From positions 248,001-312,000 of the forward strand of contig NZ_JAUAOA010000002.1 of NCBI RefSeq assembly GCF_030542965.1: a stretch of DNA of 64,000 nucleotides, given 5' to 3'. Of this stretch, positions 16,824 through 25,734 are shown piece after piece. How positions within the stretch are numbered: the stretch's first letter is position 1; the number at the start of each line of letters is the position of its first letter. This stretch comes from Azotosporobacter soli (GTDB taxonomy: Bacteria; Bacillota; Negativicutes; SG130). The position numbers were made by a program, and so were the translations under genes. The notes under the pieces are model-generated. The model worked only from the letters and a program-made list of their open reading frames with translations. It did not search any database and had not been told where the DNA came from.

Positions 16824-18743
16824 TTATCGCCCGACCACGCCGGTACCGTTAATCAGTTTATCGTACATTTCGTCCATCGTCGTCAACACTCTGGCTGCCG
16901 CGTTGTAGCCTTTTTGGAATCGGATCATGTTGCTCATTTCCTCGTCCATGTTAACGCCGGAAATCGATTGTCGCCAATTGGTAATCTGTCCAACAAGCGT
17001 CGTCTGGTTGGTACTCATTTTTGTCGCCGTCTGCGACTGCACTCCAAGCGCGCCCATGTTCGCGCTGTAATACGAATCCAAGGTCGTATTGCCCAGCACA
17101 GCTGATGTAGTTTTTTTCAGCATATCCGCCATGTTGGCCGCATTGTCGCCGGAAGCATTGCCTTGGTTTACCGTAAACGTGTACGTATCGGCCACTTTAT
17201 TACCGGTGGTCGTTCCCATAACAATCGTCGCAGTCCGTCCGCCGCCATCGGTCATTACCACTTGCTGACCGGCCGCAGGCGGACCGGCAACGGTAGTGAT
17301 GGAAGCTGCAGGTACCGTCGACCACGTTTTGCCGCCATCATAAGAAAAATCAACGCCGGTAATCGCACCCGTCGTCGAGTTGACGGCCGTCGCTTTGACA
17401 GTATAGGTACGTGAGTCAGCCGAGTTATAAGTCGTACCAATAAATGTGCCAATACCGCCATTCAGATTGGACTGTTGCACCGTTACCGGCGGCAGATTGG
17501 GAACAGGACTGGTTTTAGCAGCAATCTTACCTAAACCGGTTGTCGTGTCAAACAGCGCCGGATTGACTTTTAACTGATCCAGCCAATTATTGGTCGCCGA
17601 GGGATGATCGTAGTCGCTACCCAACGTAACGCCAGTCGTGTTGGCGCCATATACTTTACCCATCGACGCATAACCGAGCGGCGCCCCTTGAATCGTCGCC
17701 AGATTGGTCGCGGCATTGGTATAGTAGGTTCCTGCGTCGCCGAAAAAATTATTGCCGTTGGTATTATCGGTTCCGTAAGCCTTAAGATGTTGATCATTAA
17801 AATCCGTCAAGAAAAATTGACTGGTCGTGTTCAACTGATCCATATACCCTTTCACGCCGTTTTGGCGTGAATCGCGGCTCTCAATGATCCCCTGCAGTTC
17901 GCCGCCGTTCGTTGAAAAAGGCATATCTACGCTGGTGAAACGGACATTAGTCAGCGAATAACCATAATCCGCATCTTTGACCGTATATGTCTTCAGTTGC
18001 TCCGCATCGTTGGCGCCAACCAAGATGTTGCCGCCTGCCCGAACAATACAATTGCCGTTTGTGTCTTCGCTCGCAGTGACGCTGGCGATTTTTGTCAATT
18101 GGTCCACCAGCAAATCCCGGCGGTCGCGCAAGTCATTCGCATGATCGGTACCGGCGAATTCAACCTTGCGAATCTGTTTGTTCAAATCCGCGATCTGCGA
18201 GGTAATTTGATTGATATTGCCTACTTTAATCTCAATTGTCGAATTGGCGTCGGTAACCATGTCACGCAATTGCTGTTCCGCTTTTTTGACGGCCTGAACG
18301 ACTTCGACGCCGCGCTGGCGAACGACGGTCCGCATGCCGGTGTCTGAAGCGTTCGTACCGAGCGACTGCCAAGACTTCCAGAAGTTGTCCAGCGTAGTCT
18401 GCAAACCGGTATCGGAAGGTTCTTTAAAAATCCCTTCAATTTTTGCCAGATTATCGCTTAAGCTTCCGGTATAGCCGAGCGAAGCGTTTTCTTTCCAGTA
18501 TTGCTGATCCAAGTAACTTTCCCTCGCCCGTACAACCGACGTGATCGACACGCCCGTGCCCGCCTGCATCGGTCCATTGCCGCCGTAAATCGTTTCCGGC
18601 GCCGACGTCGTCAGGTTCACGCTTTGCCGCGAATAGCCGTCCGTATTGGCATTGGAAATATTGTGTCCGACCGTGTCGAGCGACACCTGCTGTGCATTGA
18701 GTCCTCTTACTACTATATTTAAACCGCCAAATGTCGATTTCAT
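16824..18743 (-). CDS. flgK: Hook-filament junction protein FlgK
   Basis: 639 residues. N-terminus has GLNIVVRGLNAQQVSLDTVG and ISNANTDGYSRQSVNL (flagellar rod/hook motif); the C-terminus has GVNMDEEMSNMIRFQKGYNA and AARVLTTMDEMYDKL. The central region (about 440-530) carries a DGGKTWSTV-type insert shared with FlgL. First junction layer on the hook. 13 bases upstream of flgL. Confidence 0.96.
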   Translation of the reverse strand: MKSTFGGLNIVVRGLNAQQVSLDTVGHNISNANTDGYSRQSVNLTTSAPETIYGGNGPMQAGTGVSITSVVRARESYLDQQYWKENASLGYTGSLSDNLAKIEGIFKEPSDTGLQTTLDNFWKSWQSLGTNASDTGMRTVVRQRGVEVVQAVKKAEQQLRDMVTDANSTIEIKVGNINQITSQIADLNKQIRKVEFAGTDHANDLRDRRDLLVDQLTKIASVTASEDTNGNCIVRAGGNILVGANDAEQLKTYTVKDADYGYSLTNVRFTSVDMPFSTNGGELQGIIESRDSRQNGVKGYMDQLNTTSQFFLTDFNDQHLKAYGTDNTNGNNFFGDAGTYYTNAATNLATIQGAPLGYASMGKVYGANTTGVTLGSDYDHPSATNNWLDQLKVNPALFDTTTGLGKIAAKTSPVPNLPPVTVQQSNLNGGIGTFIGTTYNSADSRTYTVKATAVNSTTGAITGVDFSYDGGKTWSTVPAASITTVAGPPAAGQQVVMTDGGGRTATIVMGTTTGNKVADTYTFTVNQGNASGDNAANMADMLKKTTSAVLGNTTLDSYYSANMGALGVQSQTATKMSTNQTTLVGQITNWRQSISGVNMDEEMSNMIRFQKGYNAAARVLTTMDEMYDKLINGTGVVGR

Positions 18744-18776
18744 TGCTCATTCACTCCCGTTCTCTTTCATCTGCGC

Positions 18777-19274
18777 TCAGGCTTTCGCATCTAACATGAT
18801 CGATTTGCGTACCGGCCCCGCATCGGTACCACGATCGGCATAGGTATGTCCAACCGAGTTGTTGCTCAACAGGTTCAGATTGTACTGGATGATGCCGAGC
18901 GCCTGTTGGATCAGTTTCGCATTCGCTTCGTTCAGCGGCATCAGTTCGGCCCAGACCGCTTCGAACGCAGCGGTGATTTCGCTCAATTCTTCCAACGTCG
19001 TCCCCTCAGCATGACGGCGCAGCTCCGACAGATCCATCTGGCTTTTGGGCACGCCATAAAAATCAGCAAGATCGTCGACCGCTTTGCGGCGCAGTTCTTC
19101 GACCTTGCCCATCTTCACGATGATAATCTCTTCCTGCTGCGTCAGCTTTTCGAGCGCTTTGGAATCCACTTTGATCAACACTTGCTGCTTATTTTGATTG
19201 ATTTCTAACAGTGCGCGATAATAGCCCAACAACTGCCGCAGCGTCTCCAACAGTTCCGTCCATCTTGTATCCAT
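18777..19274 (-). CDS. flgN: FlgN-type export chaperone
   Basis: 165 residues, long helices. Contains LLETLRQLLGYYRALLEINQ and KLIQQALGIIQYNLNLLSNN, as in FlgN chaperones of FlgK and FlgL. Located between flgM and flgK, as in Bacillus (yvyG). Confidence 0.9.
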   Translation of the reverse strand: MDTRWTELLETLRQLLGYYRALLEINQNKQQVLIKVDSKALEKLTQQEEIIIVKMGKVEELRRKAVDDLADFYGVPKSQMDLSELRRHAEGTTLEELSEITAAFEAVWAELMPLNEANAKLIQQALGIIQYNLNLLSNNSVGHTYADRGTDAGPVRKSIMLDAKA

Positions 19275-19285
19275 CGGTTTTCTCC

Positions 19286-19597
19286 TTATTCGCCAATATT
19301 ATCCGCGATAACGCGGCCGATCATCTTGTCGGCGATCGCTTTTCCCGCCACATGATAGGAGCCTTCCTCAATCGCTTTGCTGTACGCATCCACTTTATCC
19401 TGGCGCACATCGCTAAGATTGCGCACCGATTGAAGCACAGAACCGAAGGTCTGCACCTGGGACGACAAAATCACCTCATCCGGCTGTTGCGGCGAACGAG
19501 CCGACTCGCCCTTATTGGCCTTGCCTGCTTTTGCCACATTGTTTTGTTCCTGATACGTTTTCAAAATGCCGGCTACCTGATTGCTTGAAATGATCAT
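19286..19597 (-). CDS. flgM: Anti-sigma-28 factor FlgM
   Basis: 103 residues from ATG 19597 (SD GAGGTG); a further in-frame ATG at 19633 is without support. The N-terminus MIISSNQVAGILKTYQEQ matches FlgM; the C-terminus DVRQDKVDAYSKAIEEG and GKAIADKMIGRVIADNIGE is the sigma-binding half. It holds sigma-28 until the hook is complete. The two sigma-28-type promoters in this locus are its likely downstream targets. Confidence 0.92.
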   Translation of the reverse strand: MIISSNQVAGILKTYQEQNNVAKAGKANKGESARSPQQPDEVILSSQVQTFGSVLQSVRNLSDVRQDKVDAYSKAIEEGSYHVAGKAIADKMIGRVIADNIGE

Positions 19598-19715
19598 TTT
19601 CTTACACCTCACAATATAATGAACCGCTGGCAAATCCAGTACGATTCACCCATTGGTTTCACTCAGAGACGGAATTTGAAAACTTCAGATTGGCGTCTCT
19701 TATTCATACTATCGA

Positions 19716-19744
19716 CAAAAAGGGCGAGGATATTAATCCCCGCC
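19716..19744 (-). terminator. Rho-independent terminator after the yvyF-like gene
   Basis: Stem of 9 bp (19723-19731 with 19736-19744, one G-U pair), loop of four, followed on the minus strand by CTTTTTGT. It lies between the yvyF-like gene and flgM and suggests that flgM has its own promoter in 19600-19715. Confidence 0.75.
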
Positions 19745-19798
19745 GCTAAAAAAAATATTTTTTTTTAATTCACTTCATCCATTCTAAGATACTGCGCA

Positions 19799-20197
19799 TT
19801 AATACTTCTTTTCTTCTTTCTCTTTCGAATACATCCGGATGCCGTCACGCTGTTCTTTTGCACGCTGGTCTTTTTCATAACTTTGTTTAACCTGCGATGT
19901 AAATGATTGACTGCACTCGGAGCAAAGACGACCTTCATAAATCGGCGCGCCGCAGGAATCGCAGGCATAGCTGACCGAACCGGTCACAATCCGTCCCCGC
20001 TTAATCATGCGCAAAATCGTCTTTTCCTTGACGCCGGTCGCTTCATGAATTTCCTGAATCGAAACCTTATCATGCTTGCGCAGGTATTCGCCGATCTTGT
20101 ATTCGGCCTCTTCTTCCAAACGATAGCATTCCGGACACATGCCGCTGGCATTATCGACAAATAACTTACCGCAATCTGGACAATTTTTTAAAGTCAT
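19799..20197 (-). CDS. Flagellar operon protein, YvyF/TIGR03826 type
   Basis: 132 residues. Two zinc-ribbon-like cysteine pairs at the N-terminus (CPDCGKLF, CPECYRLE), a helix-turn-helix segment (VSIQEIHEATGVKEKTILRM), then another pair (CDSCGAPIYEGRLCSEC). The C-terminus is charged. In Bacillus yvyF is between comFC and flgM; here it keeps its place next to flgM. It is likely a regulator of flagellar genes, though its exact role in the family is not well defined. In the gap before it (20198-20453) a TATAAT is seen on this strand near 20303, without a clear -35. Confidence 0.88.
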   Translation of the reverse strand: MTLKNCPDCGKLFVDNASGMCPECYRLEEEAEYKIGEYLRKHDKVSIQEIHEATGVKEKTILRMIKRGRIVTGSVSYACDSCGAPIYEGRLCSECSQSFTSQVKQSYEKDQRAKEQRDGIRMYSKEKEEKKY

Positions 20198-20453
20198 AGG
20201 AAGCGCCCCCTTCTTTATCTACCTGAAAACATGATTTCTCTTTTTCAGAACCCGCAACGCCGTTTCCATTCCTCTTTGCCTGCCGATTCTTCCTCTCCAT
20301 TTTATTATACTTATCGTCTTACGACAACTGCTACAGGACTTTTTGCCCATTTGCTTTTTTTTAGTTTTTTAAAGCAGGAATCCTGTCAGCTTTAGCCAAT
20401 TTAAATATGGCAATTCAAATTCAATTCATAGAAGAAAGGCAGTTTGTTGCGTT

Positions 20454-21050
20454 ATGCTGACCCTGATGCAGGACCCGGAAGCCTATGCCGGCGAGTGGTC
20501 CGCCATCCAAGGCATCGTCGATAACTTAATGAATCTTCTTCAGTTGAAGAATCACCGCATCTATCTGCACAGTCACCAGGTGGCCAACTATGCGTCCAGC
20601 ATTGCAGCCAAAATGCGTCTTCCACGCGAAGAGATCGAACGGATTCGCCTCGCGGCACTGCTGCATGACATCGGTCATCTGACGGTGCCTAATTCGATTT
20701 TAGCCAAAATGCCTTATTTCTCGACCCGTGAACTGAGCGTCTTCAAGAACCACTGCAACGCCGGCAGCTGCATGCTGGAAAACATCGCGCAGTGCCAGGA
20801 AATCATCCCTTATATCCGCTATCACCATGAGCGTTGGGACGGCAAAGGCTACCCAAAACGCCTCAAAGGCGTCAACATCCCGCTCGGCGCGCGCATCATC
20901 GCGGTGACCGATCATTATGATAAATTCATCAATCCCTGCACCGAAAATTGGGGCAAGACAAAAAAGGAAGCGGTGCGTGAACTTTTTAACCTAAGCGGCA
21001 GCGCGTTCGACCCCGAAGTCGTAAAAGCGTTCGTCGAGGCACTGGGCTGA
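20454..21050 (+). CDS. HD-GYP domain protein (probable c-di-GMP phosphodiesterase)
   Basis: 198 residues, one stand-alone HD domain with GYP features. Visible motifs: HSHQVANYASSIA, the HD pair in LLHDIGHLTVPNSIL, the GYP loop in HHERWDGKGYPKRLKGV, and GARIIAVTDHYDKFI. The third family position is NHCNAGSCML, where typical members have H-P-x-x-G, so one metal ligand may be altered. It is the only plus-strand gene near the flagellar operon and breaks the comFC-yvyF order of Bacillus. Hydrolysis of cyclic-di-GMP would fit control of motility. No sensor domain. The SD is weak (AAAGG, about 14 bases upstream). Confidence 0.85.
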   Translation: MLTLMQDPEAYAGEWSAIQGIVDNLMNLLQLKNHRIYLHSHQVANYASSIAAKMRLPREEIERIRLAALLHDIGHLTVPNSILAKMPYFSTRELSVFKNHCNAGSCMLENIAQCQEIIPYIRYHHERWDGKGYPKRLKGVNIPLGARIIAVTDHYDKFINPCTENWGKTKKEAVRELFNLSGSAFDPEVVKAFVEALG

Positions 21051-21098
21051 CGGAAAAACGTTTCAACACGAAGGCACGAAGAATTTGAAGACACAAAG

Positions 21099-21130
21099 AC
21101 CCTTGGCATTCGCCAAGGGTTATTTATTTT
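21099..21130 (+). terminator. Bidirectional hairpin terminator between HD-GYP and GxxExxY genes
   Basis: Nine-bp stem (21099-21107 with 21112-21120), loop ATTC, followed on the plus strand by TATTTATTTT. The stop codon of the GxxExxY gene overlaps its right edge. Confidence 0.75.
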
Positions 21131-21536
21131 CTTTTAGCAGAACACGTTGCAACCCTTCTTTTAACCTTGCAACGTTAAAATTCATAAGTAAGCCCAGCGG
21201 ATATCCGGTAATTTTCAAATAGGAATGCAACTGCGCAGCATGAACAGGCAGCAACGTCTCTACCGCTTTCAATTCGATGATAATTTTTGCATCCACCGAA
21301 AGGTCGATCCGGCCGGTTTCAACAACGTCTCCCTGGTATGAAATCCGCACCGTTTTTTGTTGTTCCCACGCGATACGGCGCAAGGTCAGTTCTTTGATAA
21401 GTGCCGCCTCATACACTTGCTCTGCATAGCCAGGTCCTAAGACGCGATGAACTTCAATCGCTGCGCCAATCACTTTCGTTGCCAGCTCTTCCGTTTCATC
21501 ATCCAGCTGCCCCTGCCACTTCTTGCGCACTGTCAC
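21120..21536 (-). CDS. GxxExxY family protein
   Basis: 138 residues. Contains the signature region VHRVLGPGYAEQVYEAAL with RIDLSVDAKIIIELKAVE (D...E-x-K pattern as in PD-(D/E)XK nucleases) and HAAQLHSYLKITGYPLGLLM. The family is common and is often found near envelope and polysaccharide genes; its role is unknown. Not part of the Bacillus order, so probably an insertion along with the HD-GYP gene. Confidence 0.9.
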   Translation of the reverse strand: MTVRKKWQGQLDDETEELATKVIGAAIEVHRVLGPGYAEQVYEAALIKELTLRRIAWEQQKTVRISYQGDVVETGRIDLSVDAKIIIELKAVETLLPVHAAQLHSYLKITGYPLGLLMNFNVARLKEGLQRVLLKENK

Positions 21537-21618
21537 TCCTATCCGACAATTCCTCTCTTCTTCATCAGGGCAGATAAAATCTGCCCCTTCCCCTCTTCGT
21601 GTTAAAAGGTTCCCCGCC

Positions 21619-22275
21619 TCACCGGCTCGCCACCGTCAGCGCGTAGACGCTTTCCGCTCCGGCGCGGCGCAGGACTTTGGCGCATTCGTTGATCGTCACG
21701 CCGGTCGTCAGGATATCATCGACCAACAGGATACGGCGGCCGGCCACAAGATCCGGGCGACTCACCGCAAAGGCATCTTTCAGGTTGCTGCGCCGCTGTT
21801 CCTTGTCGAGGTCCCACTGCGGCTCCGTCGGACGAACGCGCAGCAGCACATCGCACCACTCCAACTTTTTCTCCTCCACCCAAGGCTGAAAGATACGCTC
21901 TACCTGATTATAGCCGCGTTCCTGCTGGCGCTTCGGATGCAGCGGCACCGGTACGACCAATACATCGGGCGCAGCGACCCAAAGCTCGTCCTGCGCCTGT
22001 TGGATCAGCCAGCGCAAATGCGTCGCATAACGTCGCCGCCCCTGGAATTTCAGGCGCTGCATCAGCTTGCGCACGCCTTCGCGATAATGGCAGATGGTTT
22101 GCGCGCCTTTCAAATAGTTGAGCTTGCCCAAAACGACATTGATCTCGCGCACGCACGAAACTTCGCTAAAACAAGGCCTGCACCACTGCCCATGCACATG
22201 GACCTCTTTTTTGCAAACCGGACAACGCGGCGGATACAGCCAATCCACCAGCGCCGAAACCCATTCCTGCCACAT
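21619..22275 (-). CDS. comF: ComF family protein (phosphoribosyltransferase-like)
   Basis: 218 residues from ATG 22275 with TAGGAGGCG upstream; an upstream in-frame start at 22362 would add a hydrophobic leader not seen in the family. N-terminal zinc ribbon CPVCKKEVHVHGQWCRPC, then the ERGYNQVERI-type motif, and the PRPP-binding loop ILLVDDILTTGVTINECA. ComFC works in DNA uptake during competence. In Bacillus comFC precedes yvyF-flgM, and the same order holds here with two genes inserted. Confidence 0.93.
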   Translation of the reverse strand: MWQEWVSALVDWLYPPRCPVCKKEVHVHGQWCRPCFSEVSCVREINVVLGKLNYLKGAQTICHYREGVRKLMQRLKFQGRRRYATHLRWLIQQAQDELWVAAPDVLVVPVPLHPKRQQERGYNQVERIFQPWVEEKKLEWCDVLLRVRPTEPQWDLDKEQRRSNLKDAFAVSRPDLVAGRRILLVDDILTTGVTINECAKVLRRAGAESVYALTVASR

Positions 22276-22428
22276 CAATAATCGCCTCCTAGAAAATTCA
22301 TCGTACAAGAGGAACCGATAAAAAATCAACACGAATAAGAGAAGAAAAAAGAAAAGACACAAAGAAATTCTTTTAAAAATCCCTTCCCCCTCTTCACCTT
22401 TCTTCGCATCTTCGTGTTAAAAATCGCC

Positions 22429-24591
22429 CTATATCTCGCGCTGCAACCGTTCGGCGAGCAGCGTGTAGCGGCGTTTGGTGCGGTCATTGCCGAGTGCGGT
22501 ATTGAGCGCCGCTTTGCTGCCGACCAGAACCACCTTGCGCTTAGCGCGGGTGATCGCGGTATAGAGCAAATTGCGCTGCAGCATCACATGATGGCTGCCG
22601 GACAGCGGCATCACGACGACCGGGTACTCGCTGCCCTGGCTCTTATGTACGCTCATCGCATAGGCCAGATGCAGCTCGGTTAGATCGCCCTTTTCATAGA
22701 GCACGACCTGTTCCGGATAACGCACGCTGACCCGCCCGCCGCTCACCCATTCGACAAAACCGATATCGCCGTTATAAACGCCCTTCGTATAGTTGTTGCG
22801 CATCTGCATCACCTTGTCGCCGCCGCGCAAATTATGCCCGCCGACCTGGACGCTTTCGCCGCCGGGCAGCGGCGGATTAAGCGCTGCCTGCAGCTGTTGG
22901 TTCAGATTTTCCACGCCGCAGGTCTGGCGATGCATCGGCGAGAGAACCTGAATGTCCTTTAGCGGCTCAAAGCCTTCCTGCGCCAGTTCTTCTTTACACA
23001 GTTGAACAATCCGATCCGCCGCACGCTGGCTGTCGTTGATCTCGAGAAAAATAAAATCGTCGCCTTCTCCCAACTGCGGCGCGAGGCCACGGTTGATCCG
23101 GTGCGCATTCAAAATGATCCAGCTTTCGCCGGCCTGCCGGAATACGTCAGTCAGGCGTACCACCGGCAATTGCCCGGAACGGATGATGTCTTTGAGTACC
23201 GAGCCCGGCCCGACCGCCGGCAGCTGATCGACGTCGCCGACCAGCACAACGCGGCAACCTTCCTGCACCGCCGCTAAAAAATGATGCATCAGTGAAATGT
23301 CCATCATCGAGACTTCATCGAGAATGATGACATCGGCCTCCAAAGGCAAATCTTCGCCGCGCAAAAAAACAGGCGTTCCTTCGACGCCGCCAGTCGCTTC
23401 CAAGAGACGATGCACCGTCATCGCTTCCTGTCCGGTCGCCTCACTCAAGCGTTTTGCCGCCCGTCCGGTCGGCGCGCCGAGCAAGATGCGCAGCCCCTGC
23501 TGCTCCAACAGTTCCATAATGCCGCGCACTACGGTCGTCTTCCCTGTACCCGGCCCGCCCGTCAAAACGAGAATGCCATGTTTCAACGACGACAGCATCG
23601 CCTGACGCTGCGCCTCGGCCAACTGCAGCCCGGCGGCCTGTTCCCAGTCCGCGACCAATTGTTCCGGATCGCTGCCGCCGACCTCGCGCGCCTGATCGCG
23701 CAATGTGACTAAAAGCCGGGCGACTTCCGTTTCCGCCTGATACAGATTCCAAGGATACATCAGCGTCAAACCATGAAAATCTTCGACGCACAAACGATCC
23801 TTCTTGCGCAGTTCGGCAACCACCAGCGAGACTTCCAGTTTCTCTACGCCAAGCAGTTTGGCCGCTTCAGCAACCAGCGCTTCTTCCGGCACGCAACAAT
23901 GTCCGGCCTGCGCAATCTGCAGCAATGCATAATCGATGCCTGAGGCGATCCGTTCCTGGCGATCCTTGTCCCAGCCCAGTGCCATCGCCAATTGGTCAGC
24001 CGTGCGAAAGCCGATGCCGCTCACTTCTTTGGCCAGACGATATGGATTGTCTTCTAAAATTTGCATCGCCAACATGCCGTATTGCTGATAAATCTTCGCC
24101 GCATGCGTGCCTGTGATGCCGTATGTTTCCAGAAAGAGCATGATGTCGCGCATTTCCGATTGCTCCGTGTACGATTCATGGATCTGGCGCGCCTTTTTCG
24201 GCCCGATGCCCGGCACTTCTTCCAACCGTTTTGGTTTTTCCTCCAACACGCGCAGCGTATCGCTGCCGAAATAGCGCACTAATTTCGCCGCCACTGACGG
24301 CCCGACGCCCTTGATCGCACCGGAGGCGAGAAACCGTTCGATGCCCTTGATGCTGGTCGGCGCGACCCGGCGACAGCTTTCGGCCTTGAATTGCTGGCCA
24401 AACTTCGGATGTTCAAGCCAGTTTCCTTTCAGTTCGACCTGCTCGCCAACTAGCGGCGTCGCCAAGTTACCCGTTACCGTTACCTGTCCCAACACTTGTC
24501 CCTGCCCGGGACGCAGACGAAAAACAACGAATCCGCTGTCGCTTTGAAATATGATATTTTCAATCGTTCCTTCTAACAGTTCCACAAACAT
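22429..24591 (-). CDS. recD2: ATP-dependent helicase RecD2
   Basis: 720 residues. N-terminal OB-like part (to about 80), helix-hairpin-helix repeats (GAIKGVGPSVAAKLV at 91-105, VPGIGPKKA near 126-134, SGIGFRTADQ near 191), then a superfamily 1B motor: Walker A LTGGPGTGKTT (343-353), Walker B IILDEVSMMD (422-431), motif III GDVDQLPAVGPG, and motif VI region AYAMSVHKSQGSEYP. 5'-3' DNA helicase in repair; RecD2 lacks RecBC partners. SD GGGAGC. Located upstream of comF on the same strand with a gap of 153 bases. Confidence 0.95.
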   Translation of the reverse strand: MFVELLEGTIENIIFQSDSGFVVFRLRPGQGQVLGQVTVTGNLATPLVGEQVELKGNWLEHPKFGQQFKAESCRRVAPTSIKGIERFLASGAIKGVGPSVAAKLVRYFGSDTLRVLEEKPKRLEEVPGIGPKKARQIHESYTEQSEMRDIMLFLETYGITGTHAAKIYQQYGMLAMQILEDNPYRLAKEVSGIGFRTADQLAMALGWDKDRQERIASGIDYALLQIAQAGHCCVPEEALVAEAAKLLGVEKLEVSLVVAELRKKDRLCVEDFHGLTLMYPWNLYQAETEVARLLVTLRDQAREVGGSDPEQLVADWEQAAGLQLAEAQRQAMLSSLKHGILVLTGGPGTGKTTVVRGIMELLEQQGLRILLGAPTGRAAKRLSEATGQEAMTVHRLLEATGGVEGTPVFLRGEDLPLEADVIILDEVSMMDISLMHHFLAAVQEGCRVVLVGDVDQLPAVGPGSVLKDIIRSGQLPVVRLTDVFRQAGESWIILNAHRINRGLAPQLGEGDDFIFLEINDSQRAADRIVQLCKEELAQEGFEPLKDIQVLSPMHRQTCGVENLNQQLQAALNPPLPGGESVQVGGHNLRGGDKVMQMRNNYTKGVYNGDIGFVEWVSGGRVSVRYPEQVVLYEKGDLTELHLAYAMSVHKSQGSEYPVVVMPLSGSHHVMLQRNLLYTAITRAKRKVVLVGSKAALNTALGNDRTKRRYTLLAERLQREI

Positions 24592-24769
24592 TAGCTCCCG
24601 TGTCGATAGTCTATCTGCAGATAGTTCCCCGTCTGCAGCGCTAATTCCTGCCCGAACGCCGAATTACGCAGCAAGAAAGACGACGGCGTAGCCGCCTTAG
24701 GTTAACGACGAAGTTTTGACGCGAAGAGGGAATGCTAATGCAAAGTCAGGGCGACTTCGCTTGCAAATG

Positions 24770-24792
24770 AAAAAAGAGGCCTTACGGCCTCT
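24770..24792 (-). terminator. Rho-independent terminator after second fliW
   Basis: Seven-bp stem (AGAGGCC, 24775-24781 with 24786-24792), loop of four, then TTTTTT on the minus strand. Confidence 0.85.
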
Positions 24793-24812
24793 CTATGTTG
24801 TGCTGTAGCGGA

Positions 24813-25265
24813 TTATTTTCCGTTCCCCGCTTTCGGCACGCCGAACGGGAACAGCCGCTGTTCCTTACTGAATGGACTGCCGCTTAAAATAACCTGTTCG
24901 GCCCGGCAGTTTTCCCAGTTGACTACAATCGGCGCGATCAGATTCGTCGTCATTTGTTCCGCCTGTTCGGGCACCTTTACGATGCTAAGGATTTGCGGCT
25001 CCGTTCCCGGTTTGAAATCCATATCCCGCAATACTTGATCATCCATATCGATGCTGTAATGCCGGAAAAAAGAAAACGGGTCGACAACCATAAAAGTAAG
25101 ATCGGGATCATGCGCCGATTGTAAATAAGCGAACGGACTATTCACGTCATCGGTCAGATAAGCAAATTTCTTTTCTTCGGAAAAGCCGGGAATTCCATCG
25201 GAAAAAGTAAGCATCATCCCCTCCGGCACATCAATTTTACCGAACCGAGTCGACTGAACCAGCAT
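24813..25265 (-). CDS. fliW2: Flagellar assembly factor FliW (copy 2)
   Basis: 150 residues from ATG 25265 (SD AAGGGGTGA); a GTG at 25274 is possible but too close to that site. Same domain as copy 1: FSDGIPGFSEEKKFAYL, SPFAYLQSAHDPDLTFMVVD, NLIAPIVVNWENCRAEQVIL. It stands alone between a well-formed sigma-A-type promoter and its own terminator, away from csrA. It may titrate CsrA under different conditions from copy 1. Confidence 0.93.
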   Translation of the reverse strand: MLVQSTRFGKIDVPEGMMLTFSDGIPGFSEEKKFAYLTDDVNSPFAYLQSAHDPDLTFMVVDPFSFFRHYSIDMDDQVLRDMDFKPGTEPQILSIVKVPEQAEQMTTNLIAPIVVNWENCRAEQVILSGSPFSKEQRLFPFGVPKAGNGK

Positions 25266-25301
25266 ACAAGTCACCCCTTATACAAATTTTACCATACTCT
25301 T

Positions 25302-25330
25302 ATTATAACAAACTTCACCATTATTTGTAA
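25302..25330 (-). promoter_or_regulatory. Sigma-A-type promoter for second fliW
   Basis: On the minus strand TTACAA (25325-25330), 17 bases, TATAAT (25302-25307). The -10 box is perfect. Housekeeping control contrasts with the sigma-28-type promoters of the late flagellar genes. Confidence 0.75.
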
Positions 25331-25345
25331 GTCATTACTTTTCGC

Positions 25346-25374
25346 TGGACAACGCCGCCATTTCCCGTTATTGT
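25346..25374 (+). promoter_or_regulatory. Probable sigma-A-type promoter for TSCPD gene
   Basis: TGGACA (25346-25351), 17 bases, TATTGT (25369-25374). It is divergent from the fliW2 promoter, which ends 15 bases away. Confidence 0.5.
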
Positions 25375-25415
25375 AGGAACAGGTCATTTTAAGCGAAAGA
25401 CAAAGGAGTCTCATC

Positions 25416-25670
25416 ATGCAAACATTTCCCACCGAGGGCATCTGCCCGAACGCAATCAGTTTCGACGTACAGGACGGCCGCCTGACGCAAGTCTCGTTTC
25501 ACGGCGGCTGCCCCGGCAATTTAAAAGCGATCAGCACGCTGCTTGAAGGCATGCCGGTGCAGGAAGCGGCAGCTAAGTTAAAAGGCATCACCTGCGGCCA
25601 AAAAAGCACCTCTTGCACCGATCAATTGGCAACGCTGCTCCAACAACACGCTATACCAAGCGAAAAATAG
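25416..25670 (+). CDS. TSCPD domain protein (TIGR03905 type)
   Basis: 84 residues. Contains GICPNAISFDVQDGRLTQV, FHGGCPGNLKAISTLLEGM and LKGITCGQKSTSCTDQLA, the typical small stand-alone TSCPD protein with four conserved cysteines. TSCPD domains also occur at the end of some ribonucleotide reductases; the small protein's role is unknown. SD AAAGGAG. Confidence 0.9.
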   Translation: MQTFPTEGICPNAISFDVQDGRLTQVSFHGGCPGNLKAISTLLEGMPVQEAAAKLKGITCGQKSTSCTDQLATLLQQHAIPSEK

Positions 25671-25734
25671 CGTAAAGCGCATTTTCTGTACGCGACGGTA
25701 CTGCCATCGGGCTCCGTAGTTCAATCAAAAAAAT

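Larger units (their letters stand above)
9636..20197 (-). other. Late flagellar gene cluster
   Basis: Order on the minus strand: yvyF-like, flgM, flgN, flgK, flgL, DUF6470, fliW, csrA, flaG, fliD, fliS, fliT-like, hag. Same order as the Bacillus cluster, with flaG-fliD-fliS-fliT set between csrA and hag. Sigma-28-type promoters before flaG and hag divide it into at least three units. Confidence 0.9.
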
